Origin: Pseudofrankia sp. DC12
GTDB lineage: Bacteria; Actinomycetota; Actinomycetes; Frankiales; Frankiaceae
Assembly: GCF_000966285.1 (NCBI RefSeq)
Contig: NZ_KQ031391.1
Location: 6,510,430 to 6,574,429 of the forward strand
Direction: 5' to 3'
Length of the DNA: 64,000 bases
Shown here: piece by piece, positions 44,284 to 53,136 of the stretch
Layout of the letters: the number at the start of each line of letters is the position of its first letter
Position numbering within the stretch: the stretch's first letter is position 1
Translations under genes and position numbers: made by a program
The notes under the pieces: model-generated
What the model was told of the DNA's origin: nothing
The model's input: only the letters and a program-made list of their open reading frames with translations
Database searches by the model: none

Positions 44284-44898
44284 TCAGTCGCTGTGCCAGC
44301 GCGGGCGGGTCGGGCTGGTGACCGTGGTACCGCAGACCAGGCGCGTGCCGAGCTCCGAGACGCCGACGGCGCCGACCTGTGAGCAGTCGTCGCCCGCGTG
44401 GACGAAGACGGCAGCTGGGGAAGTCGTGGTCTGCGTGGGCGGCGTGGCCTTCGTCGTCGCCGGGACGGGCGAGGTGGTGACCGGAGCGGCGGTGCGCCGC
44501 GGCGACGCGGCGGTCGGAACGACTCGCGGCGGGGCGGTCGAGGCGCGCGGCCGGCTGGTCGTGGTCGTCGGCGCCGGGGCCGCCGCCGTGGCGGCGAGAT
44601 CGAGAGGCGTCTCGATCGGCGCCAGGATGGTGGTGTCAGTCGACGGTCCCGTGGCCGCGGGAGCCACGCTGACCGCCGCGGACGGCGCGGACGGCGTCGA
44701 CGAATGGCCGAGGAACCCGCCGGCGACCAGGGCCACGGCGATACAGACGAGCCCGGTCAGACCGACGCCGGTCAGGACCCTGTGCGTGCCCGCCCACGCC
44801 GCGACGGGAGACCACCAGGACGGGCGGCGCCGGCGCGACTGGTAGGCGGCGGGGAAGGCCGGCGGCGGCCGCAGCCGGCGACCCGGACGGATGGCCAC
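44284..44898 (-). CDS. Hypothetical membrane-anchored protein with Thr/Pro-rich stalk
   Basis: A 204-aa protein. A basic cytoplasmic head precedes one membrane helix (about residues 40-62). A Ser/Thr/Pro/Ala-rich stalk follows and then a short extracellular end, DDCSQVGAVGVSELGTRLVC, whose two cysteines probably form a disulfide. Such small Cys-bridged ends occur on many actinobacterial surface proteins of unknown function. GTG 44898 is assumed. No operon partner. Confidence 0.65.
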   Translation of the reverse strand: MAIRPGRRLRPPPAFPAAYQSRRRRPSWWSPVAAWAGTHRVLTGVGLTGLVCIAVALVAGGFLGHSSTPSAPSAAVSVAPAATGPSTDTTILAPIETPLDLAATAAAPAPTTTTSRPRASTAPPRVVPTAASPRRTAAPVTTSPVPATTKATPPTQTTTSPAAVFVHAGDDCSQVGAVGVSELGTRLVCGTTVTSPTRPRWHSD

Positions 44899-45077
44899 GC
44901 GTCACCCCACTCGCACAGGAACATCAGAGCCCGGATCCCGCACCCTACGCCGCCGTCCGCCACGCCCTGAAGGCGCCCTTCCCCAGCCGCCGGGGCTCCG
45001 GCCGAGAAGGTGCTCCCGCGCCAGGCGGAGGTCACTACGACCGACGCGTGGGCCGCCGCGCTCTGATCCCTGGTCCC

Positions 45078-45716
45078 TCAGCGCAACCCGGTGACCGAGG
45101 TGACCGACGCCGGCACCGGGACTCCCGGTCGCAGGTCCGGCGCCGGGACGACCGTCGCCGCCGGGGGCCCGAACCGGAGCTGGCCGGCCCAGGCGGGGCC
45201 GGCGACGTCGTCGGCCGGGTCCGCGGCGAACTCGTCGAGGATGCGCAGCGACCAGTCGACGATCGGCATCGCCAGCAGGGAGGTCGCGGCGAGCTCCCGG
45301 GCAGTCGGGCGGCGCAGCTCCGCGACCCGCCCGGCCAGCAGCCGGTCGGTCACGACGTCCAGCGCCCGCTCCTTCTGGGCGCCCTCCAACGGGGTGAACC
45401 GCCCGAAGAACACGGCGCTACGGTAGATCACCGCGGACTCGAACGCGGACCGCGCCACGATCACCCCGTCGATCGCGGCGACCGACACCGACACGGGCGC
45501 GCCGAGGCCGATCCGGCGCATCCACCGCGACCCGGTCGACCCGTGGATGACCAGCCGGTCCTCCCAGCGCACCACCGCGGTCGGGATCACCACCGGGTGC
45601 CCGTCCTCGTCGACCAGCCCGACATGTCCCAGCACGGCCGACGCGAGCAGAGCGTCGAGCTCGGCGCGGTCACGGGACATCAGGTCGGGCAGCCGGGTCG
45701 CTTCGGTCCTGGGCAT
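45078..45716 (-). CDS. Pyridoxamine 5'-phosphate oxidase-like (FMN-binding split barrel) protein
   Basis: A 212-aa split-barrel flavoprotein: VLGHVGLVDEDGHPVVIPTAVVRWEDRLVIHGSTGSRWMRRI is the typical FMN-phosphate binding segment, and VIYRSAVFFGRFTPLEGAQKERAL the second. Members oxidise or reduce small molecules with FMN or F420; the substrate is not known. ATG 45716 has AAGG upstream. It is divergent from the GGDEF gene. Confidence 0.88.
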   Translation of the reverse strand: MPRTEATRLPDLMSRDRAELDALLASAVLGHVGLVDEDGHPVVIPTAVVRWEDRLVIHGSTGSRWMRRIGLGAPVSVSVAAIDGVIVARSAFESAVIYRSAVFFGRFTPLEGAQKERALDVVTDRLLAGRVAELRRPTARELAATSLLAMPIVDWSLRILDEFAADPADDVAGPAWAGQLRFGPPAATVVPAPDLRPGVPVPASVTSVTGLR

Positions 45717-45861
45717 GCCGGCCAGCCTTGCCGGCACCCCCGGCGCCGTCAACCGATCTCGCGGTCCGCATGATGACGCGTGGGGCCTCGTCGGCGGGGC
45801 ATGCCGGTGTGGGTTACGTTCCGGCTCCACACGGCTACGGTACGCTGGCCTGGGAGGGGTG

Positions 45862-47496
45862 ATGGCTAGGCTGCGCGTGTTCGGGGACATTGCGCCAGGC
45901 TGGCTGCGGCTGGCTCGTTCGGAGCCTCCGCCGCGGCTGTTCTCTCGCGCGGTGCTGGCCTGCGTCCTGGTTGTCGGGCTCTCGGTCGCCAGCACGCAGC
46001 TGCTGAGCCCGCGGGCCGGGCTGTTCGCCGCGATGTTCGCGACGCTCGCCGCCGAGATCGCCGCCGTGGTGGCCTGCCTGTGGAGCGCGCGGCGCGCGGG
46101 CGCAGGCGACCGCCGATGGCGGGTGTTCATCGCTGTACTGGCGGCCGGTCTGGCCGGCGCCAACGTCATCACCCTGATGACGCTGTTGGCCGGCGGCACT
46201 TTCGTCACCCGAACCCCGTCGCTCTTCGTGTCCCTAATCGTCTCCTACGGTCTGGGCCTGGCGGGACTGCTGTCCCTTCCCACCTATCCAGGGGATAGCA
46301 GGCGTGGGCGAGGCCCACGCCGCTGGCATGCGGTCATCGTGCTGGACTGCTTACTGATCGTCGGCTCGCTCGTGCTGCTCGAATGGCGGGCCGGGATCGG
46401 CCAGGTCCTGCGCGGGCGGCTGGCGAACCAGGTGGAGTTCGGTTCCATCCTGCTGCAGGAGGTGGCCACGCTGACCCTCGCGGCGGCGGTCCTCCTGATC
46501 GCGAGCTTCCGCCGGCCACGGTCACCGGCGACGTTGGCCCTGCTGGGCTCGGGCCTACTGCTCGATGCGCTGACGAACAGCTTGTTCGTCTACCGGGTCG
46601 CCTACGGCCATGAGGACCTCCCGTCCTGGAGCCTCATCCCGTTCACCGTGTCCCTGCTGCTGGTAGCCCTCGCCGCGCTGGTGCCCACGCCAGCCCCGGT
46701 CGACCTCGACAGCCTGGCACCGCCGCGCCCGCGCGCGATGTGGGTGCACGCCGCGCTGCCCTACGCGGTGCTCTGCGCTGCCGGTCTGCTGATTCTCGGC
46801 AAGCTCGCGACGGGCGCGTCGCTCGACCGGGCCGAGGCCTACGGCATGGTGTCCTTGCTGGTGCTGGCCCTGGCCCGCCAGATGATCACGATCTCGGAGA
46901 ACACCCAGCTGCTCGTCGCGCTCCGGGAACGCGAGAGCCAGCTGCACTACCAGGCGTTTCACGATCCGCTGACCGGCCTCGCGAACCGGGCGCTGTTCAC
47001 CAGGCGGCTGCAACGCGCGGTCGGCACCTGCGCCGAGCGCGCCCGCGACGGGGTCCCGGCCGGTCAGGACAGCCCCCTCTCGGTCCTGTTCGTGGACCTC
47101 GACCACTTCAAGAGGGTCAACGACGCGTTCGGGCATGCCGCCGGCGACGAGCTGCTGAGGATCAGCGCCGCGCGGCTGCGGGGCGCGACCCGCGCCGCCG
47201 ACACCGTCGCCCGTCTCGGCGGCGACGAGTTCGGCGTCATCCTCGACAGCAGCGGCGGTGACAGCCCGCGCCAGGTCGCCGAGCGTCTCGCGACCGAGGT
47301 GCAGGCGCCCTGCCAGTTAGCCGGGCGGACGTACGTGCCACGGGCCAGCCTCGGGCTGGTCACCCTCGACAGTGCCGTCCGTCCGCCGGATCCCGACACC
47401 CTTCTCCATCAGGCGGATCTCGCGATGTACGCGGCGAAACGGGAGCGAGCCGGCAGGCTCGTCGTCTACCGCCCCGACCTGGCCGACCAGGTCTGA
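45862..47496 (+). CDS. Membrane diguanylate cyclase (GGDEF domain)
   Basis: A 544-aa protein with about eight N-terminal membrane helices (residues about 25-340) and a C-terminal GGDEF domain. The active site is an intact GGDEF (453-457), the first half has LYQAFHDPLTGLANRALF-like sequence, and the inhibitory I-site RxxD (RAAD) stands five residues before GGDEF. It should make cyclic di-GMP from GTP and be feedback inhibited. No EAL domain. ATG 45862 follows GGGAGGGG; the frame is open further upstream but that part is antisense to the neighbour. Confidence 0.93.
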   Translation: MARLRVFGDIAPGWLRLARSEPPPRLFSRAVLACVLVVGLSVASTQLLSPRAGLFAAMFATLAAEIAAVVACLWSARRAGAGDRRWRVFIAVLAAGLAGANVITLMTLLAGGTFVTRTPSLFVSLIVSYGLGLAGLLSLPTYPGDSRRGRGPRRWHAVIVLDCLLIVGSLVLLEWRAGIGQVLRGRLANQVEFGSILLQEVATLTLAAAVLLIASFRRPRSPATLALLGSGLLLDALTNSLFVYRVAYGHEDLPSWSLIPFTVSLLLVALAALVPTPAPVDLDSLAPPRPRAMWVHAALPYAVLCAAGLLILGKLATGASLDRAEAYGMVSLLVLALARQMITISENTQLLVALRERESQLHYQAFHDPLTGLANRALFTRRLQRAVGTCAERARDGVPAGQDSPLSVLFVDLDHFKRVNDAFGHAAGDELLRISAARLRGATRAADTVARLGGDEFGVILDSSGGDSPRQVAERLATEVQAPCQLAGRTYVPRASLGLVTLDSAVRPPDPDTLLHQADLAMYAAKRERAGRLVVYRPDLADQV

Positions 47497-47505
47497 ACCA
47501 CCCGG

Positions 47506-48150
47506 TCAGGCCGTTCCCGACAGGATGGAACGGCTCCGGGCGCGCAGCGCCGCGACGACCTCGGGCGGCGCGGTGCGCGGCGATCCCGCGTCGAACGGCG
47601 GGTGCGGGTCGTACTCGACGCCGAGCTGGAGCGCCTGGGCGACGGTGTCCCCGGCGAGCCGGGCGGCGAGGGTGAGCGCCATGTCGATGCCGGCGGAGAC
47701 CCCGGCGGCGGTCATGTACTTGCCGTCCACGACGACCCGGCCGGCCGTCGGGACCGCGCCGAGGGCACCGAGCTGGTCGAGCGCCAGCCAGTAGGAGGTC
47801 GCCCGCCGCCCGGCGAGCAGCCCGGCGGCGGCCAGCACCAGCGACCCGGTGCACACCGACGTCGTCCACACGCTGGTCGCGTCGATGGCCCGCAGCCAGG
47901 CGTGCACCGGCTCGTCGTCCATCAGCGCGACCTGCCCCGGCCCGCCGGGCACCAGCACGACGTCGGGCCGCGGGACGTCGGCGAGCTCCGCGTCGACGAT
48001 CAGCCCCAGCCGGCCGCCCTCGGAGCGGATCGGGCCGACCCGGTGGCCGGCGAAGACGACCTCGGCGCCGGGCAGGCTGCGCAGCACCTCGTACGGCCCG
48101 ACCGCGTCGAGCGGGGTGATCCCCTCGAAGAGCAGGATGGCGATCTGCAT
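47506..48150 (-). CDS. DJ-1/PfpI-family protein
   Basis: A 214-aa class I glutamine amidotransferase-like protein. The nucleophile elbow is TTSVCTGSLVLAAAGLL, with Cys in the expected place, and the N-terminus IAILLFEGITPLDAVGPYEVL with the acidic residue. It resembles isonitrile hydratase-type members. ATG 48150 has GGAAGGACC upstream. It lies 9 bp from the convergent GGDEF stop. The neighbouring GlxA-type regulator has the same domain, so the two may respond to related ligands. Confidence 0.9.
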   Translation of the reverse strand: MQIAILLFEGITPLDAVGPYEVLRSLPGAEVVFAGHRVGPIRSEGGRLGLIVDAELADVPRPDVVLVPGGPGQVALMDDEPVHAWLRAIDATSVWTTSVCTGSLVLAAAGLLAGRRATSYWLALDQLGALGAVPTAGRVVVDGKYMTAAGVSAGIDMALTLAARLAGDTVAQALQLGVEYDPHPPFDAGSPRTAPPEVVAALRARSRSILSGTA

Positions 48151-48226
48151 GGTGGTCCTTCCCAGCAGCCGTCGACAGGACGGCGCGACAGGATGAGCCG
48201 GGCGGTGCGCCCAGCGGGAAAGCCGG

Positions 48227-49249
48227 TCAGAACCGGCGGCGGTACTCGGACGGCGGAATGCCGACCGAACGAGCGAAGGCACGGCGCATCGCCTCCGCGG
48301 AGCCGTACCCACAGCGCCGCGCGACGCTCTCGACGCCGTCGGACGTCTCCTCCAACAGCCGGCAGGCCGCCCGCAGCCGGGCCTCGTCGACGTACCGGCC
48401 GGGCGGCGCGCCCGCCTCGGTCTGGAAGGCCCGGGTGAGCTGCCGTTCGGACAGGCTCACCCGCCTCGCGAGCGCGGCCACCGACAGGTCCGCGGCCGGG
48501 TGGTCGTCGATCCACTGACGCAGCTCGGCCAGCGGCCCGGCGTGCGCCGCCGGCTGGCGGCGGGGCGGCGGCCCGGTCCCGAACGGCGCCTGCCCACCCG
48601 GCCGGCGCAGGTCGACCAGCAGGTGGCGCGCGACAGTCAGCGCGACGTCCCGCCCGAGGTCCTCCGCGACGAGCGCGAGCGTCAGGTCGACGCCCGCGGT
48701 GACGCCCCCGGATGTCAGCACGTTCCCGTCCCGGACGAAGATCGCGTCAGGGCGCAGCGGCACCTCGGGGAAACGCCGGGAGAACTCGGCGCAGTGGGCC
48801 CAGTGGGTGGTCGCGGCCCGGCCAGCGAGCAGGCCCGCCTCGGCCAGCACGAACGCCCCGGTGCACACCGAGGCGACCCGCTGGGCCCGCGGCGCGAGCT
48901 TGCGCACCCAGGCGACCAGGTCCGCGTCCGCCGACCGGGCGCCGTTGCCGCCGGCGACCAGCAGCAGGTCCAGCGCCGCCGTGCCCGGCCGGGCACGGTC
49001 CAGGCCGGGCAGCGCCCGCAGGTCCGCGTGCGGGGTGAGGACCAGTCCCGACGACGACCGGACCGGCCGGCCGTCGAGGCTCGCCGTCAGCACCCGGTAC
49101 CCCGGGTGGGGCCGCGCGGCCCGACTGGCGGCGGTGAGCACCTCCAGCGGCCCGGCCACGTCCAGGCTCTGCACGTCGTTCAGCATGACGATCACGACCG
49201 AGCGCGGCTGGTCGGCCACCGGGGCGGCTGGTCCGGGCGTCGTCGTCAT
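48227..49249 (-). CDS. GlxA-type regulator (DJ-1/PfpI plus AraC HTH)
   Basis: A 340-aa transcription regulator. The N-terminal domain is DJ-1/PfpI-like (VASVCTGAFVLAEAGLL). The C-terminal domain is a double AraC HTH: LSVAALARRVSLSERQLTRAFQ and GVESVARRCGYGSAEAMRRAFARSVGIPPSEYR. Similar proteins activate catabolic or transport genes. ATG 49249 follows GGAG. It is downstream of the MFS transporter gene (49459-50805) on the same strand and may regulate it or the PfpI gene. Confidence 0.92.
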   Translation of the reverse strand: MTTTPGPAAPVADQPRSVVIVMLNDVQSLDVAGPLEVLTAASRAARPHPGYRVLTASLDGRPVRSSSGLVLTPHADLRALPGLDRARPGTAALDLLLVAGGNGARSADADLVAWVRKLAPRAQRVASVCTGAFVLAEAGLLAGRAATTHWAHCAEFSRRFPEVPLRPDAIFVRDGNVLTSGGVTAGVDLTLALVAEDLGRDVALTVARHLLVDLRRPGGQAPFGTGPPPRRQPAAHAGPLAELRQWIDDHPAADLSVAALARRVSLSERQLTRAFQTEAGAPPGRYVDEARLRAACRLLEETSDGVESVARRCGYGSAEAMRRAFARSVGIPPSEYRRRF

Positions 49250-49458
49250 GACTCCATGCTCGCCGCCGGGCGCCGGTCGGCACAACGGCGGGACCGGACA
49301 CACCCACCACCTTTCCCGCCACCGGCCGACGGCCGTCGCCATCCGAGCCGCGCGCCACGACTGGTGCCTGGTCGGTCTCCTGCCCTCCAGCGGGCGCGGA
49401 AGGCGGAAGACCAACCGGGTGACCGCCAGAACGGCGACCCACGAAGGTTCCGTGGCGG

Positions 49459-50805
49459 TCACGCCCGGTTGACTGGGAGATCGAGTTCCGCGGGCTGAGG
49501 CTGGACGGGGAGGCCGGCACGCGGTCCGCCGCGTCGGCCGGTGAGCAGGGCCGGGGGGTCGGTGGCGACGGCGGCCACGGCGAGGGCGGCGCCGACGATG
49601 CTGACCGCCAGGTAGCCCCGGGCCGGACCGGCGCGGTCGATGACGAGGCCGGCGACGTCCGCGCCGAGGAAGTTGCCGACCGAGAGCGCGGAGGCATGGG
49701 CGCCGAGGACGGTGCCGCGGACGTCCTGCGGGGTGACCTGGATCAGCCGGTCCGCGGCCGCGGACAGCACCGGCGCGCAGAACAGGCCGGCGACGACGAG
49801 CAGCACCGCCAACCAGCCCCAGGACGGCGCGAACGCGACCGGCACGGTGAGTACGGCCAGGCCCGCCAGCAGGAGCACGGGAGGCACGGGCCGCTGCAGT
49901 GCGCCGTAGACGAGCCCACCGGTGATCGAGCCGACCGTCCACAGGAAGGCGACGACGCCGAGCAGCGGCAGCACGCCGAACGACCGCATGCTGGCCGTCA
50001 TCGTCACGTCGGTGCCGGCCAGGGTCGCTGTCGACCCGGCCCCGACCAGCAGCATCGCGACCGGTCTCGCACGCAGCCAGCCGGTCGCCCGCCGCCTGCT
50101 GCCGACGGTCACGCCGCCGGGGCCGTCGGTGACCTCGTCGGCGGCCTCGGGTCCGGCCGGTGTCTCGATGCCGTCGAGGGCGGCGGTCCGGAACCGGGCG
50201 GGCGGCAGCGCCGGCCCGACGACGGCGCCGAGCACGGCCCCACCCGCCGCCAGCAGGACAGCCACGAGGCCGAGCGCGACTCGGCAGCCTGCCTGGGTCG
50301 CGACCGTGACCCCGAGCAGCGGCCCGAGCGCATACGCGACGTCGAACGACATCATGTCCATCGCGAAGGCGGCCTGCCGCTCGGCCGCGGGGACGAGCGC
50401 CGCGAGCGCCTGCCTGCCGACCGGGACGATCGGCAGGCACACCAGGCCGGCGGCGAACGCACAGGGCGCGAGCGCCGCGAACGGCAGCACGATGGCGACA
50501 GTCCAGAAGACCGCCTGAAAGCCGGCCGTCGTCAGCAGGACCGCCCGCGCGCCGAACCTGTCGACGCCGCGGCCGACGAACGGCGACCCGATGGCCGTCC
50601 CGACCGCGACAAGCCCGGCCACCAGCCCGGCCTCGGTGTAGCCCAGCCCGAGCCCGCCGGAGCGGCCCGGTAGTACGACCCGCAGCGTCAGCACGATCCA
50701 GATCGACGTCGTCGCCACCCGGACCAGCGCGCCGACCGCCAGTACCCGGCCGGCTCCTGGCCGGGCGAGCACCCGGCGATACGCCTCCCACGCCATGACT
50801 GGCAC
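49459..50805 (-). CDS. MFS transporter
   Basis: A 448-aa 12-helix carrier: GRGVDRFGARAVLL is the loop 2-3 signature, and MDMMSFDVAYALGPLLG is typical of efflux-type members. A cytoplasmic loop of about 50 residues (LPPARFRTAALDGIE...) divides the halves. The start is GTG 50805 (AGG upstream) or ATG 50796. It is a likely drug/metabolite exporter. Substrate unknown. Confidence 0.87.
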   Translation of the reverse strand: MPVMAWEAYRRVLARPGAGRVLAVGALVRVATTSIWIVLTLRVVLPGRSGGLGLGYTEAGLVAGLVAVGTAIGSPFVGRGVDRFGARAVLLTTAGFQAVFWTVAIVLPFAALAPCAFAAGLVCLPIVPVGRQALAALVPAAERQAAFAMDMMSFDVAYALGPLLGVTVATQAGCRVALGLVAVLLAAGGAVLGAVVGPALPPARFRTAALDGIETPAGPEAADEVTDGPGGVTVGSRRRATGWLRARPVAMLLVGAGSTATLAGTDVTMTASMRSFGVLPLLGVVAFLWTVGSITGGLVYGALQRPVPPVLLLAGLAVLTVPVAFAPSWGWLAVLLVVAGLFCAPVLSAAADRLIQVTPQDVRGTVLGAHASALSVGNFLGADVAGLVIDRAGPARGYLAVSIVGAALAVAAVATDPPALLTGRRGGPRAGLPVQPQPAELDLPVNRA

Positions 50806-50848
50806 CAGCCTACGGCCGTCCCCCCGGGCCGGGGCCTGACCTGTGATG

Positions 50849-51211
50849 TTAGTGGCCGAAGGAGTAGCGCAGGTTGGCGTTGATCAGCTGGTTCAGGCGT
50901 TTGCGCAGGTGGCCGATCGTGCTGGCGTCCGGGAGCGGCTCGTCGGCCCACAGGGTCCAGCACAGGTCCGTTCCGCCGTCGGTGGTTCGGCGTGGCAGGT
51001 CGAAGTGGATCGTCGCGTCGGGGCGTTTCGGCCACAGCGACGACCAGGTCAGCTCGCGCGGCCAGGACGAGGCGACGACGCGCGGGGGCTGTTCGTCGGC
51101 CAGCAGGATCAGCCAGGGCCGCCACGGGTCGCGGTCGGGCTCGGTCAGCGCCTCGAAGATGACGTGCGGGGGAGCGGGCTGGCTGCGCCGGCGGCTCCCG
51201 ATCTCGATCAC
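50849..51211 (-). CDS. SRPBCC-like hypothetical protein
   Basis: A 120-aa protein. The APPHVIFEALTEPDRDPWRPWL start and ATIHFDLPRR-x-DGGTDLCWTLWADEPL middle fit a small START/SRPBCC fold used for binding hydrophobic ligands. GTG 51211 is the start. No ligand or partner can be told. Confidence 0.72.
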   Translation of the reverse strand: MIEIGSRRRSQPAPPHVIFEALTEPDRDPWRPWLILLADEQPPRVVASSWPRELTWSSLWPKRPDATIHFDLPRRTTDGGTDLCWTLWADEPLPDASTIGHLRKRLNQLINANLRYSFGH

Positions 51212-51233
51212 ACGACGAGCGTAGCCAACCGGA

Positions 51234-51662
51234 TCAGCCCGTGGTGAGGTCGGAGACGCGGTCCTCGGCGAGGGCGAGCCGGGTCTTCGCCCGGTCGAAC
51301 AGGACCTTCTCGTCGGCGATCACGGCGGCGACCCGCTCCGGGCGGGCGCGGGCGTCCCGCTGGTCGGCGTCGAAGGCGGCCAGGTCGTCGTACCAGATCT
51401 CGGTCACGACGTCGTACTCCGGCTCCACGGACGGGCCGGCTCGACCATGTCCGGGACCGGGTGCAGGAAGTGGCGCTCGTAGCGCAGCGCCCGGGTCGAG
51501 AGCCTCGTCGCGGGCGGGACGCGGCGACAACCTGCCATCTCGCTGCCACATGATCAGCGAGAGCCTCGTCGCGAGCGGGACGCGGACCGTCTCGTAGTGG
51601 CCGATGAACTCGGCCAGGGTCAGCCCCTGCTTGCGCTTGAGCAGCACCACGACTTTGATCAC
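51234..51662 (-). pseudogene. EthD-like protein with scrambled middle (61-bp duplication and frameshift)
   Basis: The 142-aa frame starts (IKVVVLLKRKQGLTLAEFIG) and ends (EPEYDVVTEIWYDDLAAF) as an EthD-like dimeric barrel protein. The middle does not fit. A 27-bp sequence at 51498-51524 recurs at 51559-51585 with one mismatch, a 61-bp duplication that shifts the frame. The expected LRYERHFLHPVPDMVE is present in the neighbouring frame, and the original frame resumes afterwards, so at least one compensating indel is needed. The frame stays open, but about 40 residues are foreign. EthD-like proteins often serve in catabolic loci. Confidence 0.65.
51498..51585. repeat. 27-bp direct repeat, 61 bp apart
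   Basis: Copies at 51498-51524 and 51559-51585 differ at one base. The 61-bp period accounts for the reading-frame shift in the EthD-like gene. Confidence 0.9.
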
Positions 51663-51849
51663 GACGAACCGCCTCCAGGCGGTCGGGCCGCCCGAGGCCT
51701 GGCCGCCTGCGGGCGTGGATATCTTGCTGGTCCGACGGCCGGTCCGTACCGTGACCGCCGGGCCGGACCGGCGGTCCAGGCAGTCGCGGTCCCGGCCGGC
51801 GCCACGACCCGTCCGCTACACCCGTCCGCCGGTAGGGAGCAGCCCAGCC

Positions 51850-52830
51850 ATGAGCGACGTGTCCGGCGGGCTCGAACTGTCCTGTGGCCTGGCCCCCGGG
51901 GCGGACTTCGCCGGCCTCGCCGTGCTCGCCGAGGAGCTCGGCTACGCCCGGGTCTGGGTCTTCGACTCGGCGGCGCTGTACGAGGACCCGTTCGTCCACC
52001 TCGCGCTCGCCGCGACGCGGACCAGCCGGATCGGCCTCGCGACGTCGGTGCTGATCCCGCAGCAGCGCTCGGTGATGGCGATGGCGAGCGGGATCACGAC
52101 CGTCGCCCGGATCTCGGCGGGCCGGTTCCGGGCCGCCTTCGGCACGGGCTACACCGCGCGGCTCACGATCGGGCAACGGCCGATGACGATCGACGCGCTC
52201 GCCGCGTACCTCACGGCGCTGCGTCAGCTGCTCGCCGGTGACACGGCCGTCGTCGACGGCAAGCCGGTGCGCATGCTGCACGGCCCCGACCTGGCCGCCC
52301 CGCGGCCCATCGCCGTCGCGCTGTGGCTGAGCGTCTTCGGTCCGCGCGGCGTCGCGCTGGCCGAGAAGCTGGCGGACGGCATCATCGGCGCGCCGCACCC
52401 GACGCTGCCGACCGCGACGATCATCTCGGGGACGGTGCTCGACCCGGGGGAGGAGCCGGGCTCGGCCCGGGCCCGCGAGGCGATCGGGCCGTGGCAGGTC
52501 GTCGACTGGCACAGCGCCTACGCCCACGGCGGGGCCGAGCGCGTCGACGCGCTGCCCGGCGGCCGGGCCGGGCGCGAGGCCCTCGAGGCGGCGGCCCCCG
52601 AGGGAGAACGTCACCTGGTGACCTTCGAGGGCCACGTCACGCACCTGACCGACCGCGACCATCTCCTGCTCGACCACATCGACACCCGGACCATGGTCGG
52701 CGGCCCCGCGCGTATCGCCCGCGACCTTGGGCACCTGGCGTCCGCCGGCTTCCAGGAAGTGATCTACAACCCGACCGGGCCCGACGTCTCGCGTGAGCTG
52801 GCCGCCTTCGCCGCCGCGGCCCAGAGCTGA
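51850..52830 (+). CDS. LLM-class (probably F420-dependent) oxidoreductase
   Basis: A 326-aa luciferase-like barrel: LGYARVWVFDSAALYEDPF, then RIGLATSVLIPQQRSVMAMASGI, and the GRFRAAFGTGYTARLTIGQ loop. ATG 51850 follows GGGAGC. This resembles members tied to alkane or sterol-like degradation but the substrate is unknown. It is divergent from the EthD-like gene and precedes the phosphotransferase/dehydrogenase pair after a 306-bp gap. Confidence 0.9.
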   Translation: MSDVSGGLELSCGLAPGADFAGLAVLAEELGYARVWVFDSAALYEDPFVHLALAATRTSRIGLATSVLIPQQRSVMAMASGITTVARISAGRFRAAFGTGYTARLTIGQRPMTIDALAAYLTALRQLLAGDTAVVDGKPVRMLHGPDLAAPRPIAVALWLSVFGPRGVALAEKLADGIIGAPHPTLPTATIISGTVLDPGEEPGSARAREAIGPWQVVDWHSAYAHGGAERVDALPGGRAGREALEAAAPEGERHLVTFEGHVTHLTDRDHLLLDHIDTRTMVGGPARIARDLGHLASAGFQEVIYNPTGPDVSRELAAFAAAAQS

Positions 52831-53136
52831 TCTGCGACGAGAGCAGGTCTGGCTGGTAGAGCTACTCGGTAACGGTGGGCATGACGAGACCCGGTGCCGG
52901 CGGGGCGGACTCGCCTGCCACGCGGGATTTCCTACCCCGTCCGGCCCCGATGATGGGTCGGTCTCCTGTGAGACGCTGGCCTCTCGGCACATCGCTGGCT
53001 GATTGCGGCGGAAGCCGGCACGATCCTGCTGACCGAGCCGGTTGCATGGCCGCGGTGGCCGGTTGCATGGCCTGCGGTGGATGGTGGGGCCAGCCCAACA
53101 TGCGGTAGTCCGGCCCAGTGTGCGGTAGTGAGGTGG
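52831..53136. other. Intergenic region with short direct repeats
   Basis: About 300 bp. The sequence ccggttgcatggcc occurs at about 53038 and again 22 bp later, and tgcggtagt occurs twice near 53101 and 53121. No gene is recognised. Confidence 0.4.

Noticed and set aside
48227-50791. Apparent fusion of MFS shadow and GlxA regulator in one 854-codon frame
   Set aside because: The upstream part is out of frame with the real MFS gene. The regulator has its own ATG with a ribosome site at 49249.
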